Origin: JAKSCF01 sp028279945
Lineage (GTDB): Bacteria > Bacillota > Clostridia > Peptostreptococcales > JAAYPU01
Reading direction: 5' to 3'
NCBI GenBank assembly: GCA_028279945.1
Contig: JANQMT010000159.1
Coordinates: forward strand, 1 to 19,596
Length of the DNA stretch: 19,596 nucleotides
Shown here: piece by piece, positions 7,641 through 15,452 of the stretch
Position numbering within the stretch: position 1 is the stretch's first letter
Layout of the letters: each line of letters opens with the position of its first letter
Made by a program: the position numbers and the translations under genes
Notes under the pieces: generated by a model
What the model was told of the DNA's origin: nothing
Databases searched by the model: none
The model's input: the letters and a program-made list of their open reading frames with translations, nothing else

Positions 7641-7670
7641 CGTAGGGGTGGCTCTCCGTGGCCACCCTTT
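7641..7670 (+). repeat. REP-like hairpin, copy 2
   Basis: Read on the + strand: GTAG (7642-7645), stem GGGTGGC (7646-7652) with GCCACCC (7661-7667), loop TCTCCGTG. It is inverted relative to copy 1, with 56 bases between them, so the pair resembles a REPIN. It sits just after the stop of the LDH-like gene. Confidence 0.7.
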
Positions 7671-7676
7671 ATTTCT

Positions 7677-8921
7677 TTATATTATCTCCAAATTAGCAAA
7701 AGATGTACGCAATCTTTTTAATAAATTTTCCGGTAAGTTCAATTGTTCCAGTTCTGTGTAGCCATTAATCAAGCGATTGTTGGCACCCATAAAAACACCG
7801 CCTAAGAATGTAGATGCATAGTGCCATTGCCCATTAATGGTAGCAAGTATGGAGTATGCACCGGATGATAGAGCGGGTGCTACATAAGGCTTAAAGCCAA
7901 TACCTCTCATTTTCATATTGGCATTTAAAGCTGATTCGGTTAACTGTTCGGATAATTTTTCGTTATAATTTTCTATACTATCAGCAATCACTAAGCCCAC
8001 TCCATGGGGACCAAAAGCACGACCTTCGGCGGCATAATGGTTGAGCTTTGGATTTTTTTTAGAATAATAAAGTGCCCTTGCGTTCATAACACCTAACCCA
8101 TAGCCTCTTATTTGCTCAGGGGCAAGTCCCTTATAGTCAAGATGACCACTTGTATCCCGATTGCTGTCCAAATAAACTTTTTTGCAGAGCAAATCTACCG
8201 GATCTGATAAAACTGCAAAGAGTCCCTTAAATTGTGAATTTCGTAACATCTTAGCATAGTAGCTGATAATCTGTGAATTACCTTCAAGCTGAGCCATTCT
8301 TACGTCGGTATTATTTTTTTTCTTGTCTATGCCATACCCTTGAGCGGCACAAAAGACCAGCATATCACAGTTGGTCAAATCTTCTTCTTTAATGATGGTT
8401 ACCTCTGGATGTCCTTCATAATTAAATGGGGGGAAGGTCTGGTTAATTTCAAATTCCCATCGCTCAAGATTAACGGTATTTTTGTCAAAGAGACCAATTT
8501 TTCCAATAGCACCGTTGCTTAATAAGCGAAGCCCTATAAGTAAAGTGCTGCCAATATCTCCAAGAGCGATAATATTAATGTTCCATTTTTTAGGCGTAGA
8601 GCGTTCTAATGCATCCTCCCAATTTGGATATTCTGTATTTATAAAAACGACTTGATGTTTTAAGATCTTTTCATGAACCCATGACTGCAGCGGGCGTTCT
8701 AACTTCGTATATTTAAGAAGATTTACACTCTCTTGCTGAAGATATATCATAGTAGGATCAGATAAAGCAAATGACATTCTCGATTTCGAGGGTGGTAGTT
8801 TTCCTAAGAAAAACAATGGTTGGACATGATTTCTTGCAATATCTTCATTTATGTTAGAGAATCCACGATACTCATGAAGCGAAAAAAGCAGGTTATTCTT
8901 ATATTTGTAATAATAAAACAT
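7677..8921 (-). CDS. Diverged lactate/malate dehydrogenase-like protein
   Basis: 414 residues, about 100 longer than ordinary LDH/MDH because of an N-terminal domain (1-110) I do not recognise. From 113 the fold matches: Rossmann strand NINIIALGDIGSTLLIGLRL (114-133) with a G-D-I-G-S dinucleotide loop, acidic D146 at the end of strand 2, and DMLVFCAAQG (186-195) at the usual NAD-binding position. Active-site correspondence: R208 fits the loop arginine, R282 may fit the substrate-binding arginine, and FGPHGVG (303-309, H306) fits the catalytic histidine motif. The normally invariant NP of the NPVD motif is DP here (LSDPVD, 238-243), and the helix after it is altered. It may therefore bind NAD(P) but act on another substrate, or not be an active dehydrogenase. 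ATG 8919-8921 with AAAGGCGG upstream; 52 bases after the large gene, so one operon. Confidence 0.72.
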   Translation of the reverse strand: MFYYYKYKNNLLFSLHEYRGFSNINEDIARNHVQPLFFLGKLPPSKSRMSFALSDPTMIYLQQESVNLLKYTKLERPLQSWVHEKILKHQVVFINTEYPNWEDALERSTPKKWNINIIALGDIGSTLLIGLRLLSNGAIGKIGLFDKNTVNLERWEFEINQTFPPFNYEGHPEVTIIKEEDLTNCDMLVFCAAQGYGIDKKKNNTDVRMAQLEGNSQIISYYAKMLRNSQFKGLFAVLSDPVDLLCKKVYLDSNRDTSGHLDYKGLAPEQIRGYGLGVMNARALYYSKKNPKLNHYAAEGRAFGPHGVGLVIADSIENYNEKLSEQLTESALNANMKMRGIGFKPYVAPALSSGAYSILATINGQWHYASTFLGGVFMGANNRLINGYTELEQLNLPENLLKRLRTSFANLEII

Positions 8922-8973
8922 AAAATCCGCCTTTCTAAATATATTTATTCTTACTTATTAATTATTCTCTGCC

Positions 8974-11900
8974 TTATACATTTATTCTTGAAATGCGTGA
9001 CAAGTGTTCTAAATCATTTTGAAGATAAGAAGAAGCTTTTTGATTAAAATCATAGTAAACGCCGTTACCTTTATCAATACATCTTGGAAATACAATAACT
9101 TCACCCAGATGACGCAATGTTAAGCTTCTCTCTTGGAATGTTTGATATTCCTTTTCAAGTACAGATAAAATCGACATCGCATTTTCAATGCATACCCGTG
9201 ATAAATTAATCAGTGAGGCTTCTGATGCTCCTCTGATATAAAATGGCGATACATAAGGCAGTATCATATTAATAGAAGGCAATAAATATTTGATAGGCGA
9301 AGAGCCTGCCCAAACGGAATCACCGCCGACAAATGGATACATTGTAGCTTCAGTAAACCAATTTTTCAGATTAGGAATGAAATAAGCACTGTCCACTTCT
9401 CGGCCTTGTATGTCCATGAGTTCCTTTCCTCTTGAGGAAAGAATACCTACAATTATTTTTTTGACTTCAATTTTTTCCTTGTTAAGAATAGGGTCCAATG
9501 CCTTAATACGATAGCCTTTGTTTAATATATCATCGACTAGAATAACAGGCCGATTAAAAGAGTGTATGGTTTTTATCTGATTTTCTAAGGTCAGATAGGT
9601 TGGATATTGCTCAATAAAAAACTTAGAGGCATCAGGATAAAAAACTTTTTCCGTATGCAGCGATTTAGTTACCGTATTGGGAACAATATGGCCTTTTAAT
9701 ATTTGGCCGAAAGGTGCACACATATATGGGCCAAGCTGTTTGGGGATTTGTGATTCTGTAGGCACGCCGTTAGTAGAGCAGATTTTCTCAACCAATGATT
9801 GATAAATGGCTTCACGTTCAAAGGATAGTACCAGATGCCCGGGGAAAAGTTGTGTTAATGCTTCTTGAAGTCTAATGCGGGCTTTTTTTACCACGTTAAT
9901 AACCCTTTCATTGCTTCTGAAAGGCTCCTTAATAAAAGTCAGTACATCAAGGTTTAAGATACATGGTCTAGACATAACGACGTCAAAAATTTTCAAGCCG
10001 TTGTCTTCCATGATTTCTTCAAAACCTTGATTTAGTAAAGTTGAATATATATCTTCAGAACACATCTCATTCAAAGCACATTTATATATAGCATAAGTAT
10101 AGTCTTTTGATAAACAGTGGGATAAAGCTTCACTTAAAATCATTTGAGCCGTATTGTCCGGTGCAAAGTTCCTAGTAAAAATACCATCTATAACAATCAT
10201 TCTGCCTACAGAGTGCTGCCTAATGTGTTCAGATATGTTATGATTTCTAAATTCCGAATATAATGAGCTGGAACTAACACCATGGAATACAGAGAAACCT
10301 AAGAACTCTAACTGCTTTGTAGTGCTATACATAACCGTAACACTGGCATTTTTATTTTTAACCAATGCATAAAGAACATCAAAACTGTTTCGACGATCTT
10401 CAAACATGACATCACATAATTCTTTAATAAATTTTTTAGTGGGAGCAGTAATGGTTTTAAGGCTGATGGCATGGCTTTCAATTAAAGTTTTAAATTGTGG
10501 TTCCCTTAAATAAAGACCGTATTCATAAATGTACTTCTGAACTTGAGGATCGATCAAGTCGCTAATATCACGGTTTTCATCAATACATTCTCTGATGAGA
10601 GAAGATCGAATCATATTATATTGGTTCGGCAAATAAAGTTCTATAATTTCTCTTATTATTTGTTCCTTTGCCGTTTCGTACAGTGCAATAAGCGGTTTCT
10701 CTTGAGGGGCATACTGACGTTTAAAAATAATATGCGGGAAGCTGTGTATAGAATGTTCGGATATTTTTTGATTATAAGAGGATGCGTTAATAATAACATC
10801 ACTGCCAACCGCAACATGTACATCATAATTCTCAAAAATAATCCTAAGCTTTTGCAAGTCATCAGTGTTAGCTATATTAATGGGGATTTCTTCGGGAAAA
10901 ATGTACATATTTTTTTCATCTGCAATGGACATGTTGATAATATTTTGTCTCTGCAAATGAGGCTGAGCAGACTTAGACCATGAGAATTCATCTACAGCCA
11001 AATAAACTTCAAAGCCTAAATTTCTAATTTCTACTGCTATTTCCTTATGACTCAATGAAAACGGGTCAAAAGTGCCAGGGAAAAAAGCAATTTTTTTAGG
11101 CATATTCAGTCCTATAGGACCATATTTGTGAGTATAATCGGATATAAACCTATAAATATGGTTGAGAGAAGCTGCGTTATTGATAAACAGCATCTCATTA
11201 ACATCCTTTTCAGGAAGCAGCAGCAATACTTTTTTCGCGATGATATCAAAGACCCTATGCTTTTCCTGTAGAGTAAGAATGTCAGAGGCAAAAATATTGC
11301 CAATGACTGTAAACGCTTCTTGTTTGACATCATCGTCATAATTGGAGCATCCGACTAAAAGCATACCGATCATGTATTCCAGTCTTTTAAGATATACATC
11401 TTCTGACTCAGAGAATACGTTTTTATATACAGGGTAATGTTCAACCGTAGTACCAATCGTATTTAATATTAAAAAGACGGTTTGTTTACTGACTCTTTTG
11501 ATCTTAAAGTACAATTCATTAAGCTGTTCATCTAATTCGCTTGGATCAAGATAAAGCAGAATTTGGCCTAAATATTCAGGAATATAGGCACCATGCTCAA
11601 AGCTTTCTATTTCTAATGCACGTAAAAGCTCTATAGCGATTTCGTTTCTTTGTTCAGGAGAAAGCTGCCGTACAATTTTAAGAAGTGCTTTTCCTGCGTT
11701 GATTCTAACATTTTCTTTTGAACTTACTTTAATAAGATTACAAAAGTGCATAGCTGTATATAAAGCATCACCATGAGGCGCATTGCATGTATAGTCCAGC
11801 ATCAATTGAATATGGAATTTTTTTGAAATCCAACTGGTAGCGCTTTTAAGATTTCTTAAGAAAATATCTGAAATGTTTTCGCTTTTCTCTATAAAACAAG

Positions 11901-13851
11901 TGTTAAACCAGTCGTCGGAATTATCACAAACATTAATCTTTCTTGCAATTCTACAGCGAATATATTTCTCTGTAATAGAGGGCGCTTCTTGATAAAAAGT
12001 ATCGAAAGCTTCAATAATTTTTGATTTGAAAGACCGGTAAGGGAAAAAGTCCAATAGTAATTCTATTCTATCTAAAGCAATAAGGCGGATATCATTGCTT
12101 TCACTTTTTAAAGATTCCAGCAAAATGTCAACCAGTAAATTGACAGTTTTAAGACTAGAGCCGGTCCACGGAATGAATTTAATCGTTTGAAGAAGATTAA
12201 GCATTGTGTTTAAATCTTCTTTTGGAGCATCAGATAAATACTTTAATACAATAGCTCTATATTGTGTAATATATTCAGGTTTTGCCTTTTTAAATAATGC
12301 TTCAATGATAACTCTCAAACTCTGACCCAAACGTTCCTTATGAGAGTCAATAATTTTATGATCCGGATGAACAATAAGTTCAAGGTATTTATCAAACAGC
12401 TGAAAGCTTGTAGTATCCGGCTGTTCTATAGTAGAATTAGGCGGTACTTCCTTGCGGTATTCTTCGTCAAAAATAGCAATGATAACACCAATTAGCTCCG
12501 CAGCTCTATCTCTTACATTTTCTTCATGATAAATAAGCAAATCACAAAGATAATTTAATGTGATAAGCTTTTGCTTTTGAGTAAAATAGGTAGAATATTC
12601 TCCTAAAATATTTAAATTGCTTCTTAGAATATTCCAGTTGCTCCTACTTCTTGCAAATTCAATCATGGAGCTTAATGCGGTTTCACTCCTTAGTTTAAAC
12701 ATTAGGTAGATATTATGTTCAATAGCTTTGTATTTTAGGTATTCTACTATTTCCGGACCATGCATCAACGTAACATTTTTTTCAACCTTTTCCGTTTGCT
12801 TATCGGACACCACATCGACATTAACACCGAGATGCTTGATATAGTTTTCAAAATCCACCAGTTTGTTATATACTTTTTTATAACGATTCGCCTTTGCCTC
12901 ATTGACATCATCCAATTTTTCTAAAATGACATCGAAAGATTGTTCAAGAGAATAGATGGTCATTACTTTTTTGTCTCGGGTAATTTTATTTTTTGCTCTA
13001 AAATCTGCATAAATTAAAATAAGAGACTCTAATGATAAGTTTTCAAGTTCTAAATCCCATGTAGAGTGGTTGACCGCAACATGGCCAATATGAGGGATAT
13101 TATTTTTCTTAAACCATACATCCGTGTAATAATAATGAAGATAAGGAATTCTTTTTATTTCTTCTCCTGTGCAGGCAAATTTTCCGATATCATGGCCTGC
13201 AGCAGCTCCGGAAACTCTTCCTAAGTCCACCGGAATCCCAGCCTTATAAAGCTGACGACCAATGTTTAATGCAATATAATGAACAACACTGATGTGATCG
13301 TGTGTATTATGATGAGTCAGTTCCTGATGAAGGCGCATCATTTCATATACGTACTGCTCATGAAATGCTTTAAGAAAACGTTGGTATTCTATGGGATTGT
13401 AAAGCTTATTAACTTCTTCTTTAGACAATAAATCTAAAATAAGATAATTATTTTCATTATTTAACTTACAAATTTCGCGATCTGTATCAAAAATAACTTT
13501 GAGAAAAGCCAAAAATACCAGAATAGAAACCTCTTTTTTATCCAGTTCATTCAAAAGAATACCTAAATGTGGGAATGTTTTATTTAAGGTATATTGATAG
13601 GTGTATTCCAGCCACCCTTGAGAGGGTTCGTCTATAAAAAGGTCCATCAAAACCAGCTTGCATAAATTTAATATATCTTGGCAGGTACGTTCAGTATTTT
13701 CATAAAGAATAGATAGCTCAACAATAAAAGCCGTATTTTCAATATATGGCAGTAAATCGTTTTCTTTTAATGAAGTTTTCTCTAAGAATTGTTCGTTATT
13801 GAAATACTCAACCAATTTGCTTTGTATTTCGACTAAATGATCTCGTTTCAT
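8974..13851 (-). CDS. Giant multidomain protein: HD hydrolase, HEAT-like, NadD-type nucleotidylyltransferase, GNAT-like and phosphoribosyltransferase-like
   Basis: 1625 residues in one intact frame, no signal peptide, so cytoplasmic. ATG 13849-13851 follows AGGTG by 6 bases. Regions: (a) 1-180, helical, unassigned; (b) 184-290, HD phosphohydrolase with H186, H220-D221 (GHDIGKF), H254/H257/H262 and D283 (YADF); (c) about 360-900, repeated helical pairs of HEAT/ARM type; (d) 917-1117, nucleotidylyltransferase with FFPGTFDPFSLSH (923-935), VAVGSD (1013-1018), RSSLIR (1082-1087) and YIYEYGLY (1107-1114), the order found in NadD; (e) about 1119-1295, a GNAT-like acetyltransferase fold without a clear acetyl-CoA loop; (f) about 1300-1625, a type I phosphoribosyltransferase-like region with VILVDDILNKGYR (1436-1448). 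In Firmicutes the HD protein YqeK is often beside or fused to NadD, which makes (b) plus (d) meaningful. Domain calls b and d are strong, f moderate, c and e weaker. Overall function is unknown. Confidence 0.8.
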   Translation of the reverse strand: MKRDHLVEIQSKLVEYFNNEQFLEKTSLKENDLLPYIENTAFIVELSILYENTERTCQDILNLCKLVLMDLFIDEPSQGWLEYTYQYTLNKTFPHLGILLNELDKKEVSILVFLAFLKVIFDTDREICKLNNENNYLILDLLSKEEVNKLYNPIEYQRFLKAFHEQYVYEMMRLHQELTHHNTHDHISVVHYIALNIGRQLYKAGIPVDLGRVSGAAAGHDIGKFACTGEEIKRIPYLHYYYTDVWFKKNNIPHIGHVAVNHSTWDLELENLSLESLILIYADFRAKNKITRDKKVMTIYSLEQSFDVILEKLDDVNEAKANRYKKVYNKLVDFENYIKHLGVNVDVVSDKQTEKVEKNVTLMHGPEIVEYLKYKAIEHNIYLMFKLRSETALSSMIEFARSRSNWNILRSNLNILGEYSTYFTQKQKLITLNYLCDLLIYHEENVRDRAAELIGVIIAIFDEEYRKEVPPNSTIEQPDTTSFQLFDKYLELIVHPDHKIIDSHKERLGQSLRVIIEALFKKAKPEYITQYRAIVLKYLSDAPKEDLNTMLNLLQTIKFIPWTGSSLKTVNLLVDILLESLKSESNDIRLIALDRIELLLDFFPYRSFKSKIIEAFDTFYQEAPSITEKYIRCRIARKINVCDNSDDWFNTCFIEKSENISDIFLRNLKSATSWISKKFHIQLMLDYTCNAPHGDALYTAMHFCNLIKVSSKENVRINAGKALLKIVRQLSPEQRNEIAIELLRALEIESFEHGAYIPEYLGQILLYLDPSELDEQLNELYFKIKRVSKQTVFLILNTIGTTVEHYPVYKNVFSESEDVYLKRLEYMIGMLLVGCSNYDDDVKQEAFTVIGNIFASDILTLQEKHRVFDIIAKKVLLLLPEKDVNEMLFINNAASLNHIYRFISDYTHKYGPIGLNMPKKIAFFPGTFDPFSLSHKEIAVEIRNLGFEVYLAVDEFSWSKSAQPHLQRQNIINMSIADEKNMYIFPEEIPINIANTDDLQKLRIIFENYDVHVAVGSDVIINASSYNQKISEHSIHSFPHIIFKRQYAPQEKPLIALYETAKEQIIREIIELYLPNQYNMIRSSLIRECIDENRDISDLIDPQVQKYIYEYGLYLREPQFKTLIESHAISLKTITAPTKKFIKELCDVMFEDRRNSFDVLYALVKNKNASVTVMYSTTKQLEFLGFSVFHGVSSSSLYSEFRNHNISEHIRQHSVGRMIVIDGIFTRNFAPDNTAQMILSEALSHCLSKDYTYAIYKCALNEMCSEDIYSTLLNQGFEEIMEDNGLKIFDVVMSRPCILNLDVLTFIKEPFRSNERVINVVKKARIRLQEALTQLFPGHLVLSFEREAIYQSLVEKICSTNGVPTESQIPKQLGPYMCAPFGQILKGHIVPNTVTKSLHTEKVFYPDASKFFIEQYPTYLTLENQIKTIHSFNRPVILVDDILNKGYRIKALDPILNKEKIEVKKIIVGILSSRGKELMDIQGREVDSAYFIPNLKNWFTEATMYPFVGGDSVWAGSSPIKYLLPSINMILPYVSPFYIRGASEASLINLSRVCIENAMSILSVLEKEYQTFQERSLTLRHLGEVIVFPRCIDKGNGVYYDFNQKASSYLQNDLEHLSRISRINV

Positions 13852-13883
13852 CTAAAACACCTACCTGACTGTAATTTATATTC

Positions 13884-13911
13884 TTTTATCATTAGAAATA
13901 TTTTATCATTA
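13884..13911. repeat. Direct repeat in the cassette promoter
   Basis: TTTTATCATTA occurs at 13884-13894 and 13901-13911, exactly 17 bases apart. The second copy contains the -10 hexamer of the cassette promoter on the - strand. It may be an operator pair or a second, weaker promoter. Confidence 0.45.
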
Positions 13912-13928
13912 ACACTTAGTACAGTAAA
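13900..13928 (-). promoter_or_regulatory. Promoter of the three-gene cassette
   Basis: On the - strand: TTTACT (13928-13923), a 17-base spacer, then TAAAAT (13905-13900) preceded by TGA. The start would be near 13893, giving a leader of about 40 bases to ATG 13851. Confidence 0.6.
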
Positions 13929-13951
13929 TAGGGCTTGCTGAACGAATACCC

Positions 13952-13985
13952 ATTATTAGCTACAAGAGATATTGAGTATATAATT
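13952..13985. repeat. Short dispersed repeat, copy 1
   Basis: A stretch of about 33 bases ending in ATTGAGTATATAATT. It recurs at 19542-19572 with a few substitutions and a 3-base indel; the last 20 bases differ at one position. The rest of the 13929-14040 intergenic region shows nothing I can assign. Confidence 0.4.
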
Positions 13986-14042
13986 AGTAATAAAGAAATG
14001 CAGTTTTAATGAAGTGTAACGGAATTAAGGGATTTAAATCTT

Positions 14043-14066
14043 AAAAAGCGGGGTATCCCGCTTTTT
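14043..14066 (-). terminator. Terminator of prfA
   Basis: AAAAAGCGGG (14043-14052) pairs with CCCGCTTTTT (14057-14066) around a 4-base loop. On the - strand the stem runs directly out of the prfA stop codon (14065-14067) into five T residues. It separates prfA from the cassette. Confidence 0.8.
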
Positions 14067-15135
14067 AATTAACCTCTTTTAATTTATCGGCTTGAGTAGA
14101 TGTAATCATTGCATCTATTATTTCATCAATATCTCCATCAAGAAAATAATCCAATTTATAAATGGTCATGTTAATTCTGTGATCGGACACTCTGCCTTGC
14201 GGGAAGTTATAGGTTCTAATTCTTTCACTTCTATCCCCTGTACCAACTTGACTCTTTCTTTCTGCAGCAATCTCTTTATTTTGTTCTTGGATCATCATAT
14301 CAAAAAGTCGAGCGCGCAGTACTTTAAATGCCTTATCCTTATTTTTCAGCTGGGATTTTTCATCTTGGCAGGTCACCACAATGCCGGTAGGTTCATGGGT
14401 CAATCGGACAGCAGAATCTGTAGTATTAACACTTTGGCCGCCATTACCTGAAGAGCGGTAGACATCTACACGTACATCATTAGGATTGATATCTATTTCA
14501 ACATCATCGACTTCCGGAAGAACAGCCACGGTTGCTGTTGATGTATGAATCCTTCCTCCGGATTCTGTAGTAGGAATTCTTTGTACTCTGTGAACACCAC
14601 TCTCGTATTTTAATCTAGAATAAGCACCTTTTCCTTTAATCAGAACACTGGCTTCTTTAATGCCCCCAATACCGGTTTCATTAATGCTGAGCATTTCAGT
14701 TTTCCAGCCTTGTCTTTCAGCATAACGCATATACATTCTAAGTAAATCACTTCCAAATAAACCAGCTTCATTCCCCCCGGCACCGGCTCTGATCTCGACA
14801 ATAACATTTTTATCATCATTAGGGTCCTTGGGAAGAAGTAATATCTTTAATTCTTCTTGAACCGTTTCAATTTGTGCTTCCAAATCATGAAGTTCAGATT
14901 TCGCCATTTCTTTTAGCTCGACATCATCTCCGCTGTCTTCGATTAAAGATTTTGTTTCTTCAATATTTGCTTTCAAATCTTTATAATCTTTGTATTTATG
15001 AACAACTGGTTCAATATCAGACATTTCTTTAACGTATTTCTTCCATTCAGGTTGATTGGAAATAATTTCAGGGTCAGATACTTTTAAACTTAGATTTTCA
15101 TATTTTTCTTGTATAAAATCAAGTTTGTCAAACAT
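14065..15135 (-). CDS. prfA: Peptide chain release factor 1
   Basis: 356 residues, normal for RF1. Recognises UAA and UAG stop codons in the ribosomal A site and triggers peptidyl-tRNA hydrolysis. N-terminal coiled-coil domain 1-105; IRAGAGGNEA (115-124); the stop-codon-reading PxT tripeptide is PTT at 188-190 (RIPTTES), which marks RF1 rather than RF2 (SPF). The catalytic loop is SSGNGGQSVNTTDSAVR (228-244), with the GGQ at 232-234 that PrmC methylates. The C-terminal helix ends normally. ATG 15133-15135, with GAGGTGA 5 bases upstream. Its terminator makes it a single-gene transcript from the promoter at 15171-15199. Confidence 0.97.
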   Translation of the reverse strand: MFDKLDFIQEKYENLSLKVSDPEIISNQPEWKKYVKEMSDIEPVVHKYKDYKDLKANIEETKSLIEDSGDDVELKEMAKSELHDLEAQIETVQEELKILLLPKDPNDDKNVIVEIRAGAGGNEAGLFGSDLLRMYMRYAERQGWKTEMLSINETGIGGIKEASVLIKGKGAYSRLKYESGVHRVQRIPTTESGGRIHTSTATVAVLPEVDDVEIDINPNDVRVDVYRSSGNGGQSVNTTDSAVRLTHEPTGIVVTCQDEKSQLKNKDKAFKVLRARLFDMMIQEQNKEIAAERKSQVGTGDRSERIRTYNFPQGRVSDHRINMTIYKLDYFLDGDIDEIIDAMITSTQADKLKEVN

Positions 15136-15156
15136 TTACTTCACCTCAGTAGTATT

Positions 15157-15199
15157 ATTGTTAACAATTTAGTTTATCATATGTAATAAGGCAATTCAA
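15157..15199 (-). promoter_or_regulatory. prfA promoter with a palindrome near the transcription start
   Basis: On the - strand: TTGAAT (15199-15194), a 17-base spacer, TAAACT (15176-15171) with a TG extension. The perfect 12-base palindrome ATTGTTAACAAT (15157-15168) covers the predicted start point (about 15164) and could be an operator. Confidence 0.6.
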
Positions 15200-15215
15200 T
15201 AATACTTATTTTATA

Positions 15216-15237
15216 ATTATGAAGTAATTTTCATAAT
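15216..15237. repeat. Inverted repeat in the prfA/antiporter divergent region
   Basis: ATTATGAA (15216-15223) and TTCATAAT (15230-15237), 6-base spacer, perfect arms. It lies upstream of the prfA -35. The stretch 15238-15338 is very AT-rich and shows nothing else. Confidence 0.4.
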
Positions 15238-15338
15238 CGAAGTCTTGAACTATAACTAAATAAAATAACCATCAGTAAAATTATTGAAAATTTAAACAAT
15301 TTAAAATAATCCAACAACAATATTTAAAATAGACTTGC

Positions 15339-15391
15339 TTGACAAAGTTATCATTTGTGATTAGTATGATAATAGCATTTTAAAATGCTAT
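15339..15391 (+). promoter_or_regulatory. Antiporter promoter with operator-like dyad
   Basis: Consensus TTGACA (15339-15344) with TAGTAT (15362-15367) after 17 bases, or TATGAT (15365-15370) after 20. Immediately downstream is a perfect 20-base palindrome (15372-15391, arms ATAGCATTTT) on the expected start site, the position of a repressor operator. No T-run follows, so it is not a terminator. Confidence 0.6.
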
Positions 15392-15452
15392 AGATATAAG
15401 AAATATAAAGATAAAAAAAGAGAGAAAAAAATAATGGAAAGAAGATGATGTA

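Noticed and set aside
8820..9047. 75-codon hydrophobic frame on the + strand
   Set aside because: It overlaps the 3' end of the large gene and the 5' end of the LDH-like gene antisense; its hydrophobicity comes from AT-rich DNA and it has no good ribosome binding site.
10543..10983. 146-codon + strand frame inside the large gene
   Set aside because: It is antisense to the nucleotidylyltransferase domain, whose motifs are intact on the - strand.
14092..14451. 119-codon + strand frame inside prfA
   Set aside because: It is antisense to the conserved GGQ-containing part of prfA and unlike any family.
15434..15448. Five-codon upstream reading frame before the antiporter
   Set aside because: It is very short, it has no strong ribosome binding site, and such frames are expected by chance in purine-rich leaders. 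It could only matter as a coupling device, which the sequence does not show.
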